From NCBI GenBank assembly GCA_016713665.1, contig JADJOR010000011.1:496001-560000 (forward strand): DNA of 64,000 nucleotides, written 5' to 3'. Numbering within the stretch: position 1 is the stretch's first letter; each line of letters begins with the position of its first letter. The stretch is from Deltaproteobacteria bacterium (GTDB lineage Bacteria; Myxococcota_A; UBA9160; UBA4427). A model generated the notes under the pieces. That model searched no databases and was not told the origin of the DNA. It saw only the letters and a program-made list of their open reading frames with translations. Below are positions 36,274-45,264 of the stretch, in pieces. The position numbers and the translations under genes were made by a program.

Positions 36274-37446
36274 TCAGCCGCGCGCGAGGATCGCGACGCT
36301 GCCGTCTCCGAAATCGCCCCAGCCCGTCACGACGCCGAGCTCGGCATTCGCGACCTGCCTCGCGCCGCAATCCCCGCGCAGCTGGCGAACGGCTTCGACG
36401 ACGTGGTTCATGCCGACGACGTGGGCCTCGGACAGGAGGCCGCCGTGGGTGTTGATGGGCAGCTCGCCGCCGAGCTCGATGCGCCCGCCCTCGACGAAGG
36501 GGCCGCCCTCGCCTCGCTTGCAGAGGCCGAGCTCCTCGATCTGATGGATCAGCTCGAAGGTGAAGCAGTCGTAGATCATCGCGAAGTCGAGATCGGCGTG
36601 GCGCACACCGGCACGGCCGAAGGCCTCGGGCGCCGCGCGGCCGAGGCCGGTCTCGAAGATGTTCTTGCGGTTCGTGATCTCGTCGGCGGGATGGGGCTGG
36701 GCCGCCGCCGCCGCCTCGACCCGCACGATCGGCTTGCCGAGATCGCGCGCCCGCTCCTCGGTCGTCACGACGAAGGCCGCGGCGCCGTCGGTCTCGATGC
36801 AGCAGTCGAGCATCTTGTACGGGTCGGCGAGCATCGGCGAGGCGAGGTAGTCGGCCATCGTCATCGGGCGCCCGCGCATGACGGCGTTCGGGTTCAGCTG
36901 CGCGTGCTTGCGCATCGCGACGGCGACCGCGCCGAGGTGCTCGCGCTTCGTCCCGAACTCGTACATGTGGCGCTGGGCCATGACCGCGTACCACTGCATC
37001 GGCGCGGTGTAGCCATGGGGGAAGTAGTAGTCGTTGGCGATCACGCCTCCGGGCAGCCGGGCGGGGTCGAGCACGAGCTCTCTCGTCCGGGGGCCGGAGA
37101 AGGCGGCCCAGCCCGCCGGGATGAGGATCGCGTTCGCGCGCCCCGCTGCGAGCACGTCGGCCGCGAGCGCGAGCGAGCCGACCGGCGAGGCGCCGCCCAT
37201 CGCGACGGTCGCCGCGAAGCGGACCTTGTCGCAGCCGAGATTCGCGACGATCTCCTCGGCGTTCGCGAGCCCCTGGAACGGCATGACGCCATCGATGTCG
37301 CGGCGCGTGAGACCGGCGTCCGAGATGGCCTTGATCGACGCCTCGAGCTGGAGGCCGAGATTGGTATGGGCCGCGCCCTTGTCGCGTCCGTACTTCGTCT
37401 CCCCGATGCCCACGATGCAGGCGCGCTTGCGCCCCGGATCCGCCAT
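36274..37446 (-). CDS. Thiolase-superfamily protein, SCP2/Ltp2-like lipid-transfer type
   Basis: 390 aa from ATG 37446 behind GGAGAGGAG; the frame runs on to 37626 without support. KRACIVGIGETKYGRDKG and the C-terminal THGGLLSEAHVVGMNHVVEAVRQLRG are thiolase-fold hallmarks. Where thiolases carry the nucleophilic Cys, the sequence is VAMGGASPVGSLALAA, so Claisen-type thiolase chemistry is unlikely. Cys-less homologues with a DUF35 partner include Ltp2-type aldolases that release the steroid side chain. That function is inferred from this gene and its neighbours. Confidence 0.86.
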   Translation of the reverse strand: MADPGRKRACIVGIGETKYGRDKGAAHTNLGLQLEASIKAISDAGLTRRDIDGVMPFQGLANAEEIVANLGCDKVRFAATVAMGGASPVGSLALAADVLAAGRANAILIPAGWAAFSGPRTRELVLDPARLPGGVIANDYYFPHGYTAPMQWYAVMAQRHMYEFGTKREHLGAVAVAMRKHAQLNPNAVMRGRPMTMADYLASPMLADPYKMLDCCIETDGAAAFVVTTEERARDLGKPIVRVEAAAAAQPHPADEITNRKNIFETGLGRAAPEAFGRAGVRHADLDFAMIYDCFTFELIHQIEELGLCKRGEGGPFVEGGRIELGGELPINTHGGLLSEAHVVGMNHVVEAVRQLRGDCGARQVANAELGVVTGWGDFGDGSVAILARG

Positions 37447-37547
37447 CTCTTCGACTCCTCTCCGACTCACCGACCTCGCCGGCTGGGTTATCGTAGCCTC
37501 GCCGCGCGGGGCCAACAGGGCGAAGTCCGGCTTTTCGGAGGGACGGC

Positions 37548-38654
37548 ATGGACGAGCGGACTTCGATCGATCGCATCCTCGACGGGCGCGCCTGGGACGA
37601 TTTCTGCGAGTCCTTGAAGGACGCACGCGGCGCCCTCTTCCGCGAGACCTCGCCGGCGAATGCCTTCGACCGCGCCGAGGGCTACCGCCATCTCTCGCGC
37701 CTGCTGCGCGTCGCCCTCGAGCGCTTCGTCGAGCACGCCGACCCCGAGCACCCGCGCTTCTACCAGATGGCCCGCGCCGACGCGAAGCTCGGCGCCGACA
37801 ATCCGGATTGCCGCTACCAGAACTGCGCCCTCGACGGCAGCCGCGAGTACCGCATCCGCGGCCGGCGCGGGACCTCGACCTATCTCGGCATCGGGACCTA
37901 CTACGGGAGCTACGGCGACGGCCAGCCCTCGGGCTGCAGCGGCTACATGGACTCGGCGGATCTCGTCTGCGACGCCGAGGGCCGCTTCGAGATCCTGCTC
38001 TCGCAGAAGCCGCAGCCCGGCAACTGGATCCCGATGGAGCCGCGGACCGGGAGCCTGATCGTGCGCGAGTTCTTCCTCGATCGCGCGACGGAGATCCCGG
38101 TCGAGCTCGAGATCGACTGCCTCGGCGTCGAAGGACCGCCGGCGCCCCTCGATCCCGCCGCCCTCGACCGCGCCTTCCAGGCCGCCTCGGTCTTCGTGAA
38201 GGGCTCGGTCGACCTCTTCACGGGCTGGTCCGCGGGATTCGCGAAGCGCCCCAACGAGCTCCACGCGCCGCCCGACGCCCTGCGCGGCCCGGCCCACAAG
38301 GCCGAGAACCAGGTCTTCTACCACGGCTACTGGAAGCTCGACCCCGACGAGGCGCTCCTGATCACGGCGAAGCCGCCCGTCTGCCGCTACTGGAACTTCC
38401 AGCTCAACAACTACTGGCTCGAATCCCTCGACTACCGCTACCACCCGATCACCGTCAACAAACACAGCGTGAAGCTCGAGCCCGACGGCTCGTTCCGGAT
38501 CGTCGTCTCGGCCCGGGATCCCGGCTTCGGCAACTGGATGGACAGCGCCGGCCATGCCCACGGCACGATGGGCCTGCGCTGGAACATGGCCGTCGATCCG
38601 CCGCAGCCCGTCTGCCGGGTCGTGCGCTTCGACGATCTCGTGGCGGGACGTTAG
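37548..38654 (+). CDS. DUF1214 domain protein
   Basis: 368 aa, no signal peptide. YRHLSRLLRVALERF, GTYYGSYGDGQPSG, VCRYWNFQLNNYWLESLDYRYHPITVNKHSVKLEPDGSFRIVVSARDPGFGNWMDSAGHAHGTM (read in blocks) match the C-terminal DUF1214 domain and its N-terminal extension. Function not established. It diverges from the thiolase-like operon and is followed after 3 bp by a sulfotransferase, so the two are probably an operon. Confidence 0.86.
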   Translation: MDERTSIDRILDGRAWDDFCESLKDARGALFRETSPANAFDRAEGYRHLSRLLRVALERFVEHADPEHPRFYQMARADAKLGADNPDCRYQNCALDGSREYRIRGRRGTSTYLGIGTYYGSYGDGQPSGCSGYMDSADLVCDAEGRFEILLSQKPQPGNWIPMEPRTGSLIVREFFLDRATEIPVELEIDCLGVEGPPAPLDPAALDRAFQAASVFVKGSVDLFTGWSAGFAKRPNELHAPPDALRGPAHKAENQVFYHGYWKLDPDEALLITAKPPVCRYWNFQLNNYWLESLDYRYHPITVNKHSVKLEPDGSFRIVVSARDPGFGNWMDSAGHAHGTMGLRWNMAVDPPQPVCRVVRFDDLVAGR

Positions 38655-38657
38655 GCG

Positions 38658-39890
38658 GTGCCCTCCAACGCGACCGCAGCGCCCGCGCCCGACGGGCGCC
38701 TCGACGAGGCGTCGCTCCTCGCCGAAGCGCGGGCGAAGACGGGCCTCCGGGACTTCGGCGACGAGTCCTTCCTCGAGCCGATGCGACGCCTCCTCTGGAG
38801 CCTCGAGCACGAGGCGCGCCTCACGCCCGCCGGCCGCGCCGGCCACCGCACGCGCATCGTCGGGCTCCTGCTCGCGCGCCTGCAGACGAACGACTGGCTC
38901 GTGCGCCATCCGGAGATCGAGCGCGAGCCCGTCGACGTGCGCTTCGTCGTCGTCGGCTTTCCGCGGACGGGGACGACGCTGCTGCAGCGCATCCTCGCCC
39001 GCGACCCGCGCGCGGGCTCCCTCGCCTGGTGGGAGTGTCGCCATCCGGCGCCGCTCCCCGGGTGGGATCCCGCCACCGCCCGAGACGTCCCCGACCCGCG
39101 CATCGAGCGCGCGAAGGCCGAGGTCGCGGGCATGCTCGCCTTCAATCCCGCCCTCGCCGCGCAGCATCCCCTCGACGCGATGGCGCCCGACGAGGACATG
39201 ATGCTCCTCGAGCACGCCTTCCAGGCCTCGGCGCCCTGCGGCTCGAACAACGTGCCCTCCTACATGCGCTGGCATCTGCTCGAGGACGGCATCGCGAGCT
39301 ATCGCGACCATGCGCGCCTGCTGCGCTTCCTCGCCTGGCAGAAGCGGATGCGCGGCGAGCCCGTCGGACCCTATGTCCTCAAGGCGCCCCACCACATGCT
39401 CCACGTCGACCGCCTGCTCGAGCATTTCCCGAACGCGACGATCGTCCAGACCCACCGCGACCTGCTCGACACCCTGCCCTCCCTCGCGAGCCTCTCCCTC
39501 GAGCTGCGCCGGCTCACGAGCGATACCGCCCATCCCAGCGAATGCGCCGAGTACGCGCTGGCGACGGCCCGCGCGCGACTCGCCGGCCTCGAGCGCGTGC
39601 GCGCGGCGACGCCCGTGAAGAAGTGGATCGACATCTGGTTCGGCGACGTCGTCGCGAAGCCGCTCGCCGTCGTCGAGCGGATCTACGACCGGATCGGCCT
39701 CGAGCTCCCGGGGCCGGTGCGCGAGGAGATGGGGCGATTCATCGCCGAGAACGGCCGCGATCGCCGCCCGCCCCACGGCTATACCCTCGAGCAGTTCGGG
39801 CTCGACGCGGCGTCGGTCGAACGCGAGTTCGCCGACTACCGCGCGCGGTACGTGCTGCCGACGATCGCCGCGCGCCGGGCGACCGACTAG
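38658..39890 (+). CDS. Sulfotransferase family protein
   Basis: 410 aa from a GTG at 38658, 3 bp after the previous stop. VVVGFPRTGTTLLQRILARDP is the PAPS-binding loop and ATIVQTHRDLLDTLPSLASL the 3'-phosphate-binding region. The long form with an N-terminal ~90-residue helical extension and C-terminal YRARYVLPTI is the Sulfotransfer_3 type often found with acyl-CoA or lipid genes. Acceptor unknown. Ends 4 bp into the convergent epimerase. Confidence 0.88.
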   Translation: MPSNATAAPAPDGRLDEASLLAEARAKTGLRDFGDESFLEPMRRLLWSLEHEARLTPAGRAGHRTRIVGLLLARLQTNDWLVRHPEIEREPVDVRFVVVGFPRTGTTLLQRILARDPRAGSLAWWECRHPAPLPGWDPATARDVPDPRIERAKAEVAGMLAFNPALAAQHPLDAMAPDEDMMLLEHAFQASAPCGSNNVPSYMRWHLLEDGIASYRDHARLLRFLAWQKRMRGEPVGPYVLKAPHHMLHVDRLLEHFPNATIVQTHRDLLDTLPSLASLSLELRRLTSDTAHPSECAEYALATARARLAGLERVRAATPVKKWIDIWFGDVVAKPLAVVERIYDRIGLELPGPVREEMGRFIAENGRDRRPPHGYTLEQFGLDAASVEREFADYRARYVLPTIAARRATD

Positions 39891-40828
39891 ACCAGCCACT
39901 CCGGATGCAGCTTCTCGATCATCCGGCGGATGCCGTCGCGCCAGTCGACGCGGCAGGGCCCCGTGAGCGCGAGCCGGCGCGTCGGGTCGGACGGGCGATT
40001 GCCCGAGACTTCGGGCGTGACGACGAAGCGCGGCTCGCAGCCCGTGAGCCGACCCATGTACTCGCAGAGCTCGCGCATCGGGACCGGCTCGTCCCCCGCC
40101 CAGTTGACGATCGTCGCGGGCACCGTCGCCCCGGCGATCAGCCCCGGCAGCTGATCGAAGAGATCGTCGTGATGGATCGGCGCGGCGCGCGTCGCGCCGT
40201 GGGGACCGAGCGGGATCGGCAGGCCGGCCTTCATCCGCTCGAGCAGCATCGCCGGCAGGCCGCCGTTGTCGCCGTAGACGACGTTGAGGCGCGCGAGGAT
40301 CGTCGGCAGACCGAGCTCCTCGGCCCAGAAGCTCGCGACCGCCTCCTGGGCGAGCTTCGAGACGCGATAGGTCGGGGAGTACGGGAGCGGCGCGTCGCCG
40401 CCCAGGGGATCGTCCTCGTGCTGGAGGCGGTCGGGGTCGACGGGCTCGGCGTAGACCGCGCGGCTCGAGGCGACGAGGCAGGCGCGGGCGCTGCGGAAGC
40501 GGTTCATCAGGCGGCCGGTGCCGTCGCCGTTGATGCGGATCGCGTCGGCGAAGGAGAGCGTCGTGCCGATGGCGGCGGCGAAATGCAGGACGAGGGTGAA
40601 GTCGGTGGGCAGGTCGGCCCAGTCCGGTGCGGCGAGGTCGACGCGGCGCGTACGGATGCCGGCCGCCTCGACCTGCTCGCGTTCGCCGGATTGGCCGAAG
40701 CGGGCGATGCCCCAGACTTCGTTGTCCCGGGCGAGGCGGGACGCCAGGGGAAAGGCGACTCGACCGGCGGGGCCGGTGATCAGGATCTTCTCGCCCGCGA
40801 GCGGTCGGCGGGTCTCTCCGGGGGCCAT
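39887..40828 (-). CDS. NAD-dependent epimerase/dehydratase family protein
   Basis: 313 aa. KILITGPAGRVAFPLASRLA is a GxxGxxG-type Rossmann motif with Pro-Ala-Gly in place of the common GATG; VLHFAAAIG, SSRAVYAE and YSPTYRVSKLAQE hold the extended-SDR Ser/Tyr/Lys region, although Tyr and Lys are spaced as YRVSK. PTILARLNVVYGDNGG and HHDDLFDQL complete the family pattern. Acts on a nucleotide-sugar or sterol-like alcohol; not resolvable here. Confidence 0.87.
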   Translation of the reverse strand: MAPGETRRPLAGEKILITGPAGRVAFPLASRLARDNEVWGIARFGQSGEREQVEAAGIRTRRVDLAAPDWADLPTDFTLVLHFAAAIGTTLSFADAIRINGDGTGRLMNRFRSARACLVASSRAVYAEPVDPDRLQHEDDPLGGDAPLPYSPTYRVSKLAQEAVASFWAEELGLPTILARLNVVYGDNGGLPAMLLERMKAGLPIPLGPHGATRAAPIHHDDLFDQLPGLIAGATVPATIVNWAGDEPVPMRELCEYMGRLTGCEPRFVVTPEVSGNRPSDPTRRLALTGPCRVDWRDGIRRMIEKLHPEWLV

Positions 40829-40939
40829 CGGACCGTCTCCTTCCTTCCCGAGCGGGGATCATATGGAGCTGGTGAGTCTTCGTGCACAGCGGGCACCCGC
40901 GATTCGGGCTTACCAGGAGGACTGACCGAACACGATTGT

Positions 40940-42133
40940 TCAACTCTCGCAAACGGGTAATCTGATCCCATCGGCCTCGTGGACGCGTTCGGGCCTTCGG
41001 CTCGACGACGCGGAAAGTCCAACTAAACCGATTCCCAGGAACAGTGAGACTCCAGGCTCCGGGATCACCGCCACGAATGCCTCATTGTGGCCAATTGGGT
41101 TGATCGCCCTACCAACGACCGTACGACCGTCCGCTGAAATGTCGTTGACAGAAAGCAGCTGCCAGCCGGCTAGATCGACGCCGCTCATCGTGAGGATAGC
41201 TTCGAGCGATTGCATGCCGGATACTGCATCCCAGAGGAATGCTTTCAGGGTCGGGCCGACGCGTCCATGACCACCGATGACCGACCCATCCGCCGAAACA
41301 CTGCTAGCGGCCGCGTCGTGAAGCCCGCTTGGCAAGTCACCGAGACCGACCATGCCGGTCCCGGCGGTCCATCGAAATGGCTCGAATCCTCCATCGGATC
41401 CCGCCTTTCCTACGATCGTAGTCCCGTCGGCGGAAACTCCATTCGCCCAGCTGTAGACGGATCCGCCCGGCAGATCGCCTAGACCGCGCATTCCGCTAGC
41501 CTCATCCCAGATGAACGCTTCCCATCCTGAATCGGTACTGCCTGCTCCAACTACGATGGTGCCATCAGCGGAAATTGCATTGGGCTGACTCGTGGCCTCG
41601 CCGCCAGGAAGATCGCCCAACCCGCGCATGCCATTGGTGGCATCCCAAATGAATGTCTCTCCGTACGGCGCTGTGGTCGAATCGCTCACACCAACGATGA
41701 TTGCGCCGTCGCCGGATACTGCAGTAGCTGCGCCGGTGCTCGGCCAGGGGCTAGGTCCTGGAAGATCTCCGAGTGAATGAATAGCTCCGCTCGCATCCCA
41801 TCGAACGGCATACCCTGCAGACCCAACGATAGTCGACCCATCGTCGGAGATCCCCAGCGCATAGCTATAGGGCGCTCCCCCTGGCAGAAAGCCTAATCCG
41901 CGAACGCCTATCGAAGCATCCCAAACAATTGCTTCCAGATTGCCTGAATTGACATAGCCAACCCCCACTACTCGCGATCCATCAGCGGATACGGAGCGGG
42001 CCATGCTATAGGCGCTAAGGCCCGGCGAATACTGACCGAGGTGCGTGAACGATGCGGCTGACCCCGAACGACCGATCAAGATCGTCACGACGCTCAAGAT
42101 CAGAAAATGCAGTGAATCTCGAACCAATTTCAT
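40940..42133 (-). CDS. HAF-repeat PEP-CTERM protein
   Basis: 397 aa. After the signal peptide (FLILSVVTILIGRSGSAASF) come seven or so repeats of about 45 residues with the pattern A-x-x-V-S-x-D-G-x-x-I-V-G followed by A-F-x-W-D-x-x-x-G-M-x-x-L-G-D-L-P-G-G, the HAF-family extracellular repeat, which suggests a beta-propeller-like fold. The C-terminus VIPEPGVSLFLGIGLVGLSA plus basic residues is a PEP-CTERM signal. GC is lower than in the catabolic genes to the left, marking the start of the accessory region. Confidence 0.88.
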   Translation of the reverse strand: MKLVRDSLHFLILSVVTILIGRSGSAASFTHLGQYSPGLSAYSMARSVSADGSRVVGVGYVNSGNLEAIVWDASIGVRGLGFLPGGAPYSYALGISDDGSTIVGSAGYAVRWDASGAIHSLGDLPGPSPWPSTGAATAVSGDGAIIVGVSDSTTAPYGETFIWDATNGMRGLGDLPGGEATSQPNAISADGTIVVGAGSTDSGWEAFIWDEASGMRGLGDLPGGSVYSWANGVSADGTTIVGKAGSDGGFEPFRWTAGTGMVGLGDLPSGLHDAAASSVSADGSVIGGHGRVGPTLKAFLWDAVSGMQSLEAILTMSGVDLAGWQLLSVNDISADGRTVVGRAINPIGHNEAFVAVIPEPGVSLFLGIGLVGLSASSSRRPERVHEADGIRLPVCES

Positions 42134-42915
42134 CCCCCCCCACCCCTAACACGAGTGGTGACACTGAGGAAAACTCCCTGACGGATCACGCGAGTTCGAT
42201 CTAAGAGCCTATGCCAAAACCCCGGCTTGCTGAAGGGCGATGAGCGCGGAAGCGAAGGGAGCATGGCTTCGTAGTGCGCGGCCTTCTTCTCCCAACGAAC
42301 CAGGATGCGACGAAAGCGATTGAACCTCGAGTGACCGCGTTCGACCACCCACGTCGAGCCCGGAATCGCGGATTCGACCTTCGCTCGCACGACTCTTGCC
42401 CTTGCGACTTGATATGAAGCGTGGAGCCGAAGCGGCGGACCGGAGCGCGCGTCTCGGCATAGTCGTAGCCCTTGTCCCCGCAGAAGTGCTGACGACGACC
42501 TCCCGGCTTCGGTCGCGGCCGTCGGATCGAAAAACCCTTCAGTGTCGACTCGACCAGACGCATGTCATGGCCTCCGGGCTCGCGGCCTGGCAGCAGATCG
42601 CGCATGCCGCCGGCGCAGACTCGCCCTGATTTCTTCGCCGCGTTCGGGCTCGAATCGATCGCGACGGGAGCGACGAAGGCCGGGCTCCGTCTTCGTGTCG
42701 AAAAAGTGCACGACGATCGTCGCCCGACCGGGATTCGCAACGAAATCAGCGCGCCTCGACCGGATCGCGACAAAGATGATGATCGATGTACGATCCTTCC
42801 GCGACCATTACGAATAGCCAGGGTTAGGCACATGCGGCTGTCTCGTCGGTGATGAGAGCAAGGCGACTCCGGCGATCCTGGAGCAGCTCACGCCATGGGC
42901 TACCCGGCGGCAGGC
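42130..42915 (-). pseudogene. Degenerate IS5-family transposase
   Basis: Pieces in different frames: GSPWREL-like near 42900, then HDMRLVESTLKGFSIRRPRPKP and CGDKGYDYAETR (DDE-domain region), then GSTWVVERGHSRFNRFRRILVRWEKKAAHYEAML, the IS5 C-terminal ExxxxR/K region. At least two frameshifts separate them and no intact N-terminus is present. Terminal repeats were not located. A dead insertion sequence at the left edge of the Rhs region. Confidence 0.72.
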
Positions 42916-42942
42916 CGTGATTCTAGCCCGCCAATTGCCAAC

Positions 42943-43047
42943 TCAGGAGCACAACCGGCGTAGCAGTACTGCCAGCGCGGAAACCATGATCGGCACGGCG
43001 AACATCAGCGCAAAGATGAACCACCAGAATTGCCCCTCTCGCTTCAT
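42943..43047 (-). CDS. Small single-pass membrane protein downstream of Rhs, candidate immunity factor
   Basis: 34 aa, MKREGQFWWFIFALMFAVPI then MVSALAVLLRRLCS. One transmembrane helix is flanked by basic residues. ATG 43047 lies 18 nt after the Rhs stop (43066) and is preceded by GGAGCAATAGGCG. The position directly after a polymorphic-toxin C-terminus is where immunity genes lie, but a protein this small could also be a fragment. Confidence 0.4.
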   Translation of the reverse strand: MKREGQFWWFIFALMFAVPIMVSALAVLLRRLCS

Positions 43048-43065
43048 CGCCTATTGCTCCACAAC

Positions 43066-44607
43066 TTACAGACTTCCGCCGTGTGGTCGAGGGGCGTAGA
43101 TCATTAGTGGCGAATCATCGCCGACTGTGTCCGGATCACAAGTGAACTGAGACTCGCTGCTCATGTCTGAATTGGTTGTGACGTTGAATCCCCAGCTAAT
43201 TGGAAGAGGGAGTCCGTTCTTCCACATGCTGGGTGGCGGCACCGAGACACTGAACCCGCCCTCTTCATTGAACCCGACGTCGGCATTCAGCGCAAAATCC
43301 AATGCAATCGCGGCGTACGCAGCCGCAGCGATGAATGGGAGAAACGCAATTTCCCCAGTCGGGTCGGTCAGACTGGCAGGGTTGCTATGCGCATACTCGT
43401 AGAGATTGACTCCTCCCCTCTGCCCAATGGGATCCGCCGAGATGTATCTCCCGATTGAGGGATCATAGAACCGATGCCAGTTGTAATGCAGATTCGTCGC
43501 TCCATCGAATAGCTGCCCCGGAAACCTCCCCCGCTGCGTCACGCTGGTCCCCGACGGCGACACGCCGAACGTCTCGCCGAACGGCCGACTCCGAATCTTC
43601 CACGCCACCTCGCGCGTGGTCGTCGTGAGCATCTCTGGCGTCCCGAGGTGACTGGTGTGGACCCAGTACCGACCCGTGTTCCCGGCGCCGTGCAGCTGCG
43701 CGATCGGCTCGCCCTCGAGATAGACGTATTCGACGACCGGGGAGCCATCCGCGTTGAGCTCGGACAGGATCTCGCCCGAGGGACCGTAGACGTAGATCCG
43801 CTCGAGGGTGGGTGTCTTCTCCAGGACCCGCTGACTCGCCGAGTCGTACGTATTGTTCTGCTGCTCCGCGTAGTACTCGACGACCTCGGCATCCATCCGG
43901 AACGAGTTCGAGTTCGTCGCGATCAGCACGACGTTCGTCGTCTCCTCGATCGAGAAAGTCGCCGAGCCTGACGGCGAGACGCTGCCGAACGGTTCGATGC
44001 GGACCTCCTCGGCATGCGACGTCGACCAGGTCACGGTGATCTGCCCGGGTCCGGTCTGAAGCAAGAGATGCTTGTCGATGGAGAAGGAGTTCACGATCGG
44101 GTGACAGAGCGTCCCGCACGCCAGCGGGTCGCGAAACTCCCACGCCGCTGAGTTGTTCTGATACTCGACGAGATTGATGACGCCATCGAGGTCGAAATCC
44201 ATCTGGGCGTCGTTCGGAACGGTCTTGTCGAGATCGAGGGTCTGGGTGTTCCCGTCGATCGTCGAATCCTCATAGGCGTCTGGGATGCCGTCGGAATCCA
44301 TGTCTTGCGCAGCGCCCTGCGCGGCGACCAGACCGCTTCCGGCCAGCAGGACCACGAGGACGATGAAGATTGAGCGCGCCCGCGAGAACCCTCTGCCCCC
44401 GATCCATTCGATCGATTCGAATCCGGGGCTGGACGCTCGTCGCTTCGCTCTCCTCGCGATCCATGCCAGCATCCCGGCACCGACTGCAATCATGCTTGAG
44501 CTGTCGGGCTCGGGAATCACCTTCCGTCCGAGCTGCTGCCCCGTCCCCCGCGTCACCTTTCCCTTCCGGGACCAGGCCAACGATGCGAAGCTCTGCTGGT
44601 CACTCAT
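43066..44607 (-). CDS. Truncated Rhs protein with embedded PEP-CTERM and second signal segment
   Basis: 513 aa. Residues 31-55 (VIPEPDSSSMIAVGAGMLAW, then RRAKRR) are a PEP-CTERM tail at the wrong end of a protein. Residues 79-97 (FIVLVVLLAGSGLVAAQG) look like a signal peptide, followed by a Ca-binding-like DMDSDGIPDAYEDS. After about residue 260 comes the Rhs core: RIYVYGPSGEILSEL, HTSHLGTPEMLT and RFYDPSIGRYISADPIGQ. The ~110-residue variable tail has a hydrophobic helix (FLPFIAAAAYAAIALDFAL). Most of the gene is a copy of 60788-61894. Probably a recombination product; whether it is expressed is unknown. Confidence 0.75.
   Translation of the reverse strand: MSDQQSFASLAWSRKGKVTRGTGQQLGRKVIPEPDSSSMIAVGAGMLAWIARRAKRRASSPGFESIEWIGGRGFSRARSIFIVLVVLLAGSGLVAAQGAAQDMDSDGIPDAYEDSTIDGNTQTLDLDKTVPNDAQMDFDLDGVINLVEYQNNSAAWEFRDPLACGTLCHPIVNSFSIDKHLLLQTGPGQITVTWSTSHAEEVRIEPFGSVSPSGSATFSIEETTNVVLIATNSNSFRMDAEVVEYYAEQQNNTYDSASQRVLEKTPTLERIYVYGPSGEILSELNADGSPVVEYVYLEGEPIAQLHGAGNTGRYWVHTSHLGTPEMLTTTTREVAWKIRSRPFGETFGVSPSGTSVTQRGRFPGQLFDGATNLHYNWHRFYDPSIGRYISADPIGQRGGVNLYEYAHSNPASLTDPTGEIAFLPFIAAAAYAAIALDFALNADVGFNEEGGFSVSVPPPSMWKNGLPLPISWGFNVTTNSDMSSESQFTCDPDTVGDDSPLMIYAPRPHGGSL
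43430..44535. repeat. 1.1-kb direct repeat, copy 1 (copy 2 at 60788-61894)
   Basis: By eye I found no substitution between the two copies; copy 2 has one extra A at 61060. The repeat runs from GGATCCGCCGA in the Rhs core to CCGAGCTG ahead of the PEP-CTERM segment. Near-identity across 17.4 kb implies recent duplication, gene conversion or an assembly effect. Confidence 0.88.
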
Positions 44608-44661
44608 GAACCACCCCCCGCCTCCGTTTTAACATAACGGGCGGGTTTTGCAGGGGTTCCC

Positions 44662-45264
44662 CTAGCGCTTCTTCGTCTTCATCACGTCGGGAAACGTGAG
44701 CATGAAGGGATACCCCTCATCAGGCGTATCCACGACCAGCACCATCCAGTCCCCGTGTGGATGCACCGAAATCAGCGGCTTCTTGCTCTCGTACCAGAAG
44801 ACGAACTTGCTCACGGTCTCCGTGCAGCCGACGATCCCGTCACGATGGCAGTCCACGTCTCGAGCGACGAGCAGGTCCCCTCGCCTCGAGAACACGACGA
44901 TCTGATAGGGATTCGAATGTCGAATCTCCGAGAGGCCGACGATATAGTCCCCGGTCGGCGAAACCCAAAGGAAATTCAGGGGAGGACACGGGCCTTCATA
45001 CAGATTCTCGCCGCCAACCTTCGTAATCCGAATTCTCGAGAATCGGTTCTTGGGATCGAACTGGTCCGTGCGACGATCGAATTCTTCCCAAATCACAGCG
45101 TGATTTCGCTCGCCGTAGTCGTGATGATGCCGGGCGATCACGCCACCCCCTTGCGCCTCTAGACGGACGGCGGAACTGTAGGGACCATCAGCTGCTACCT
45201 GGGTCGGCAACCCCCACAAGGAAAGAACGATCATCGAGCAGAGCGCAGCCGCCTCCTTTTTCAT
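44662..45264 (-). CDS. Secreted candidate immunity protein for the metallopeptidase Rhs tail
   Basis: 200 aa. Its ATG overlaps the stop of the Rhs tail (ATGA, 45261-45264), so the pair is translationally coupled. The N-terminus MKKEAAALCSMIVLSLWGLP is a signal peptide. The rest is beta-rich, with VSPTGDYIVGLSE and ISVHPHGDWMVLVVDTP, and lacks a family I recognise. Position and coupling indicate an immunity protein; the signal peptide implies neutralisation in the periplasm. Confidence 0.65.
   Translation of the reverse strand: MKKEAAALCSMIVLSLWGLPTQVAADGPYSSAVRLEAQGGGVIARHHHDYGERNHAVIWEEFDRRTDQFDPKNRFSRIRITKVGGENLYEGPCPPLNFLWVSPTGDYIVGLSEIRHSNPYQIVVFSRRGDLLVARDVDCHRDGIVGCTETVSKFVFWYESKKPLISVHPHGDWMVLVVDTPDEGYPFMLTFPDVMKTKKR

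Noticed and set aside
42201..42833. A 210-aa novel protein on the minus strand.
   Set aside because: Its recognisable parts are fragments of an IS5-type transposase interrupted by frameshifts.
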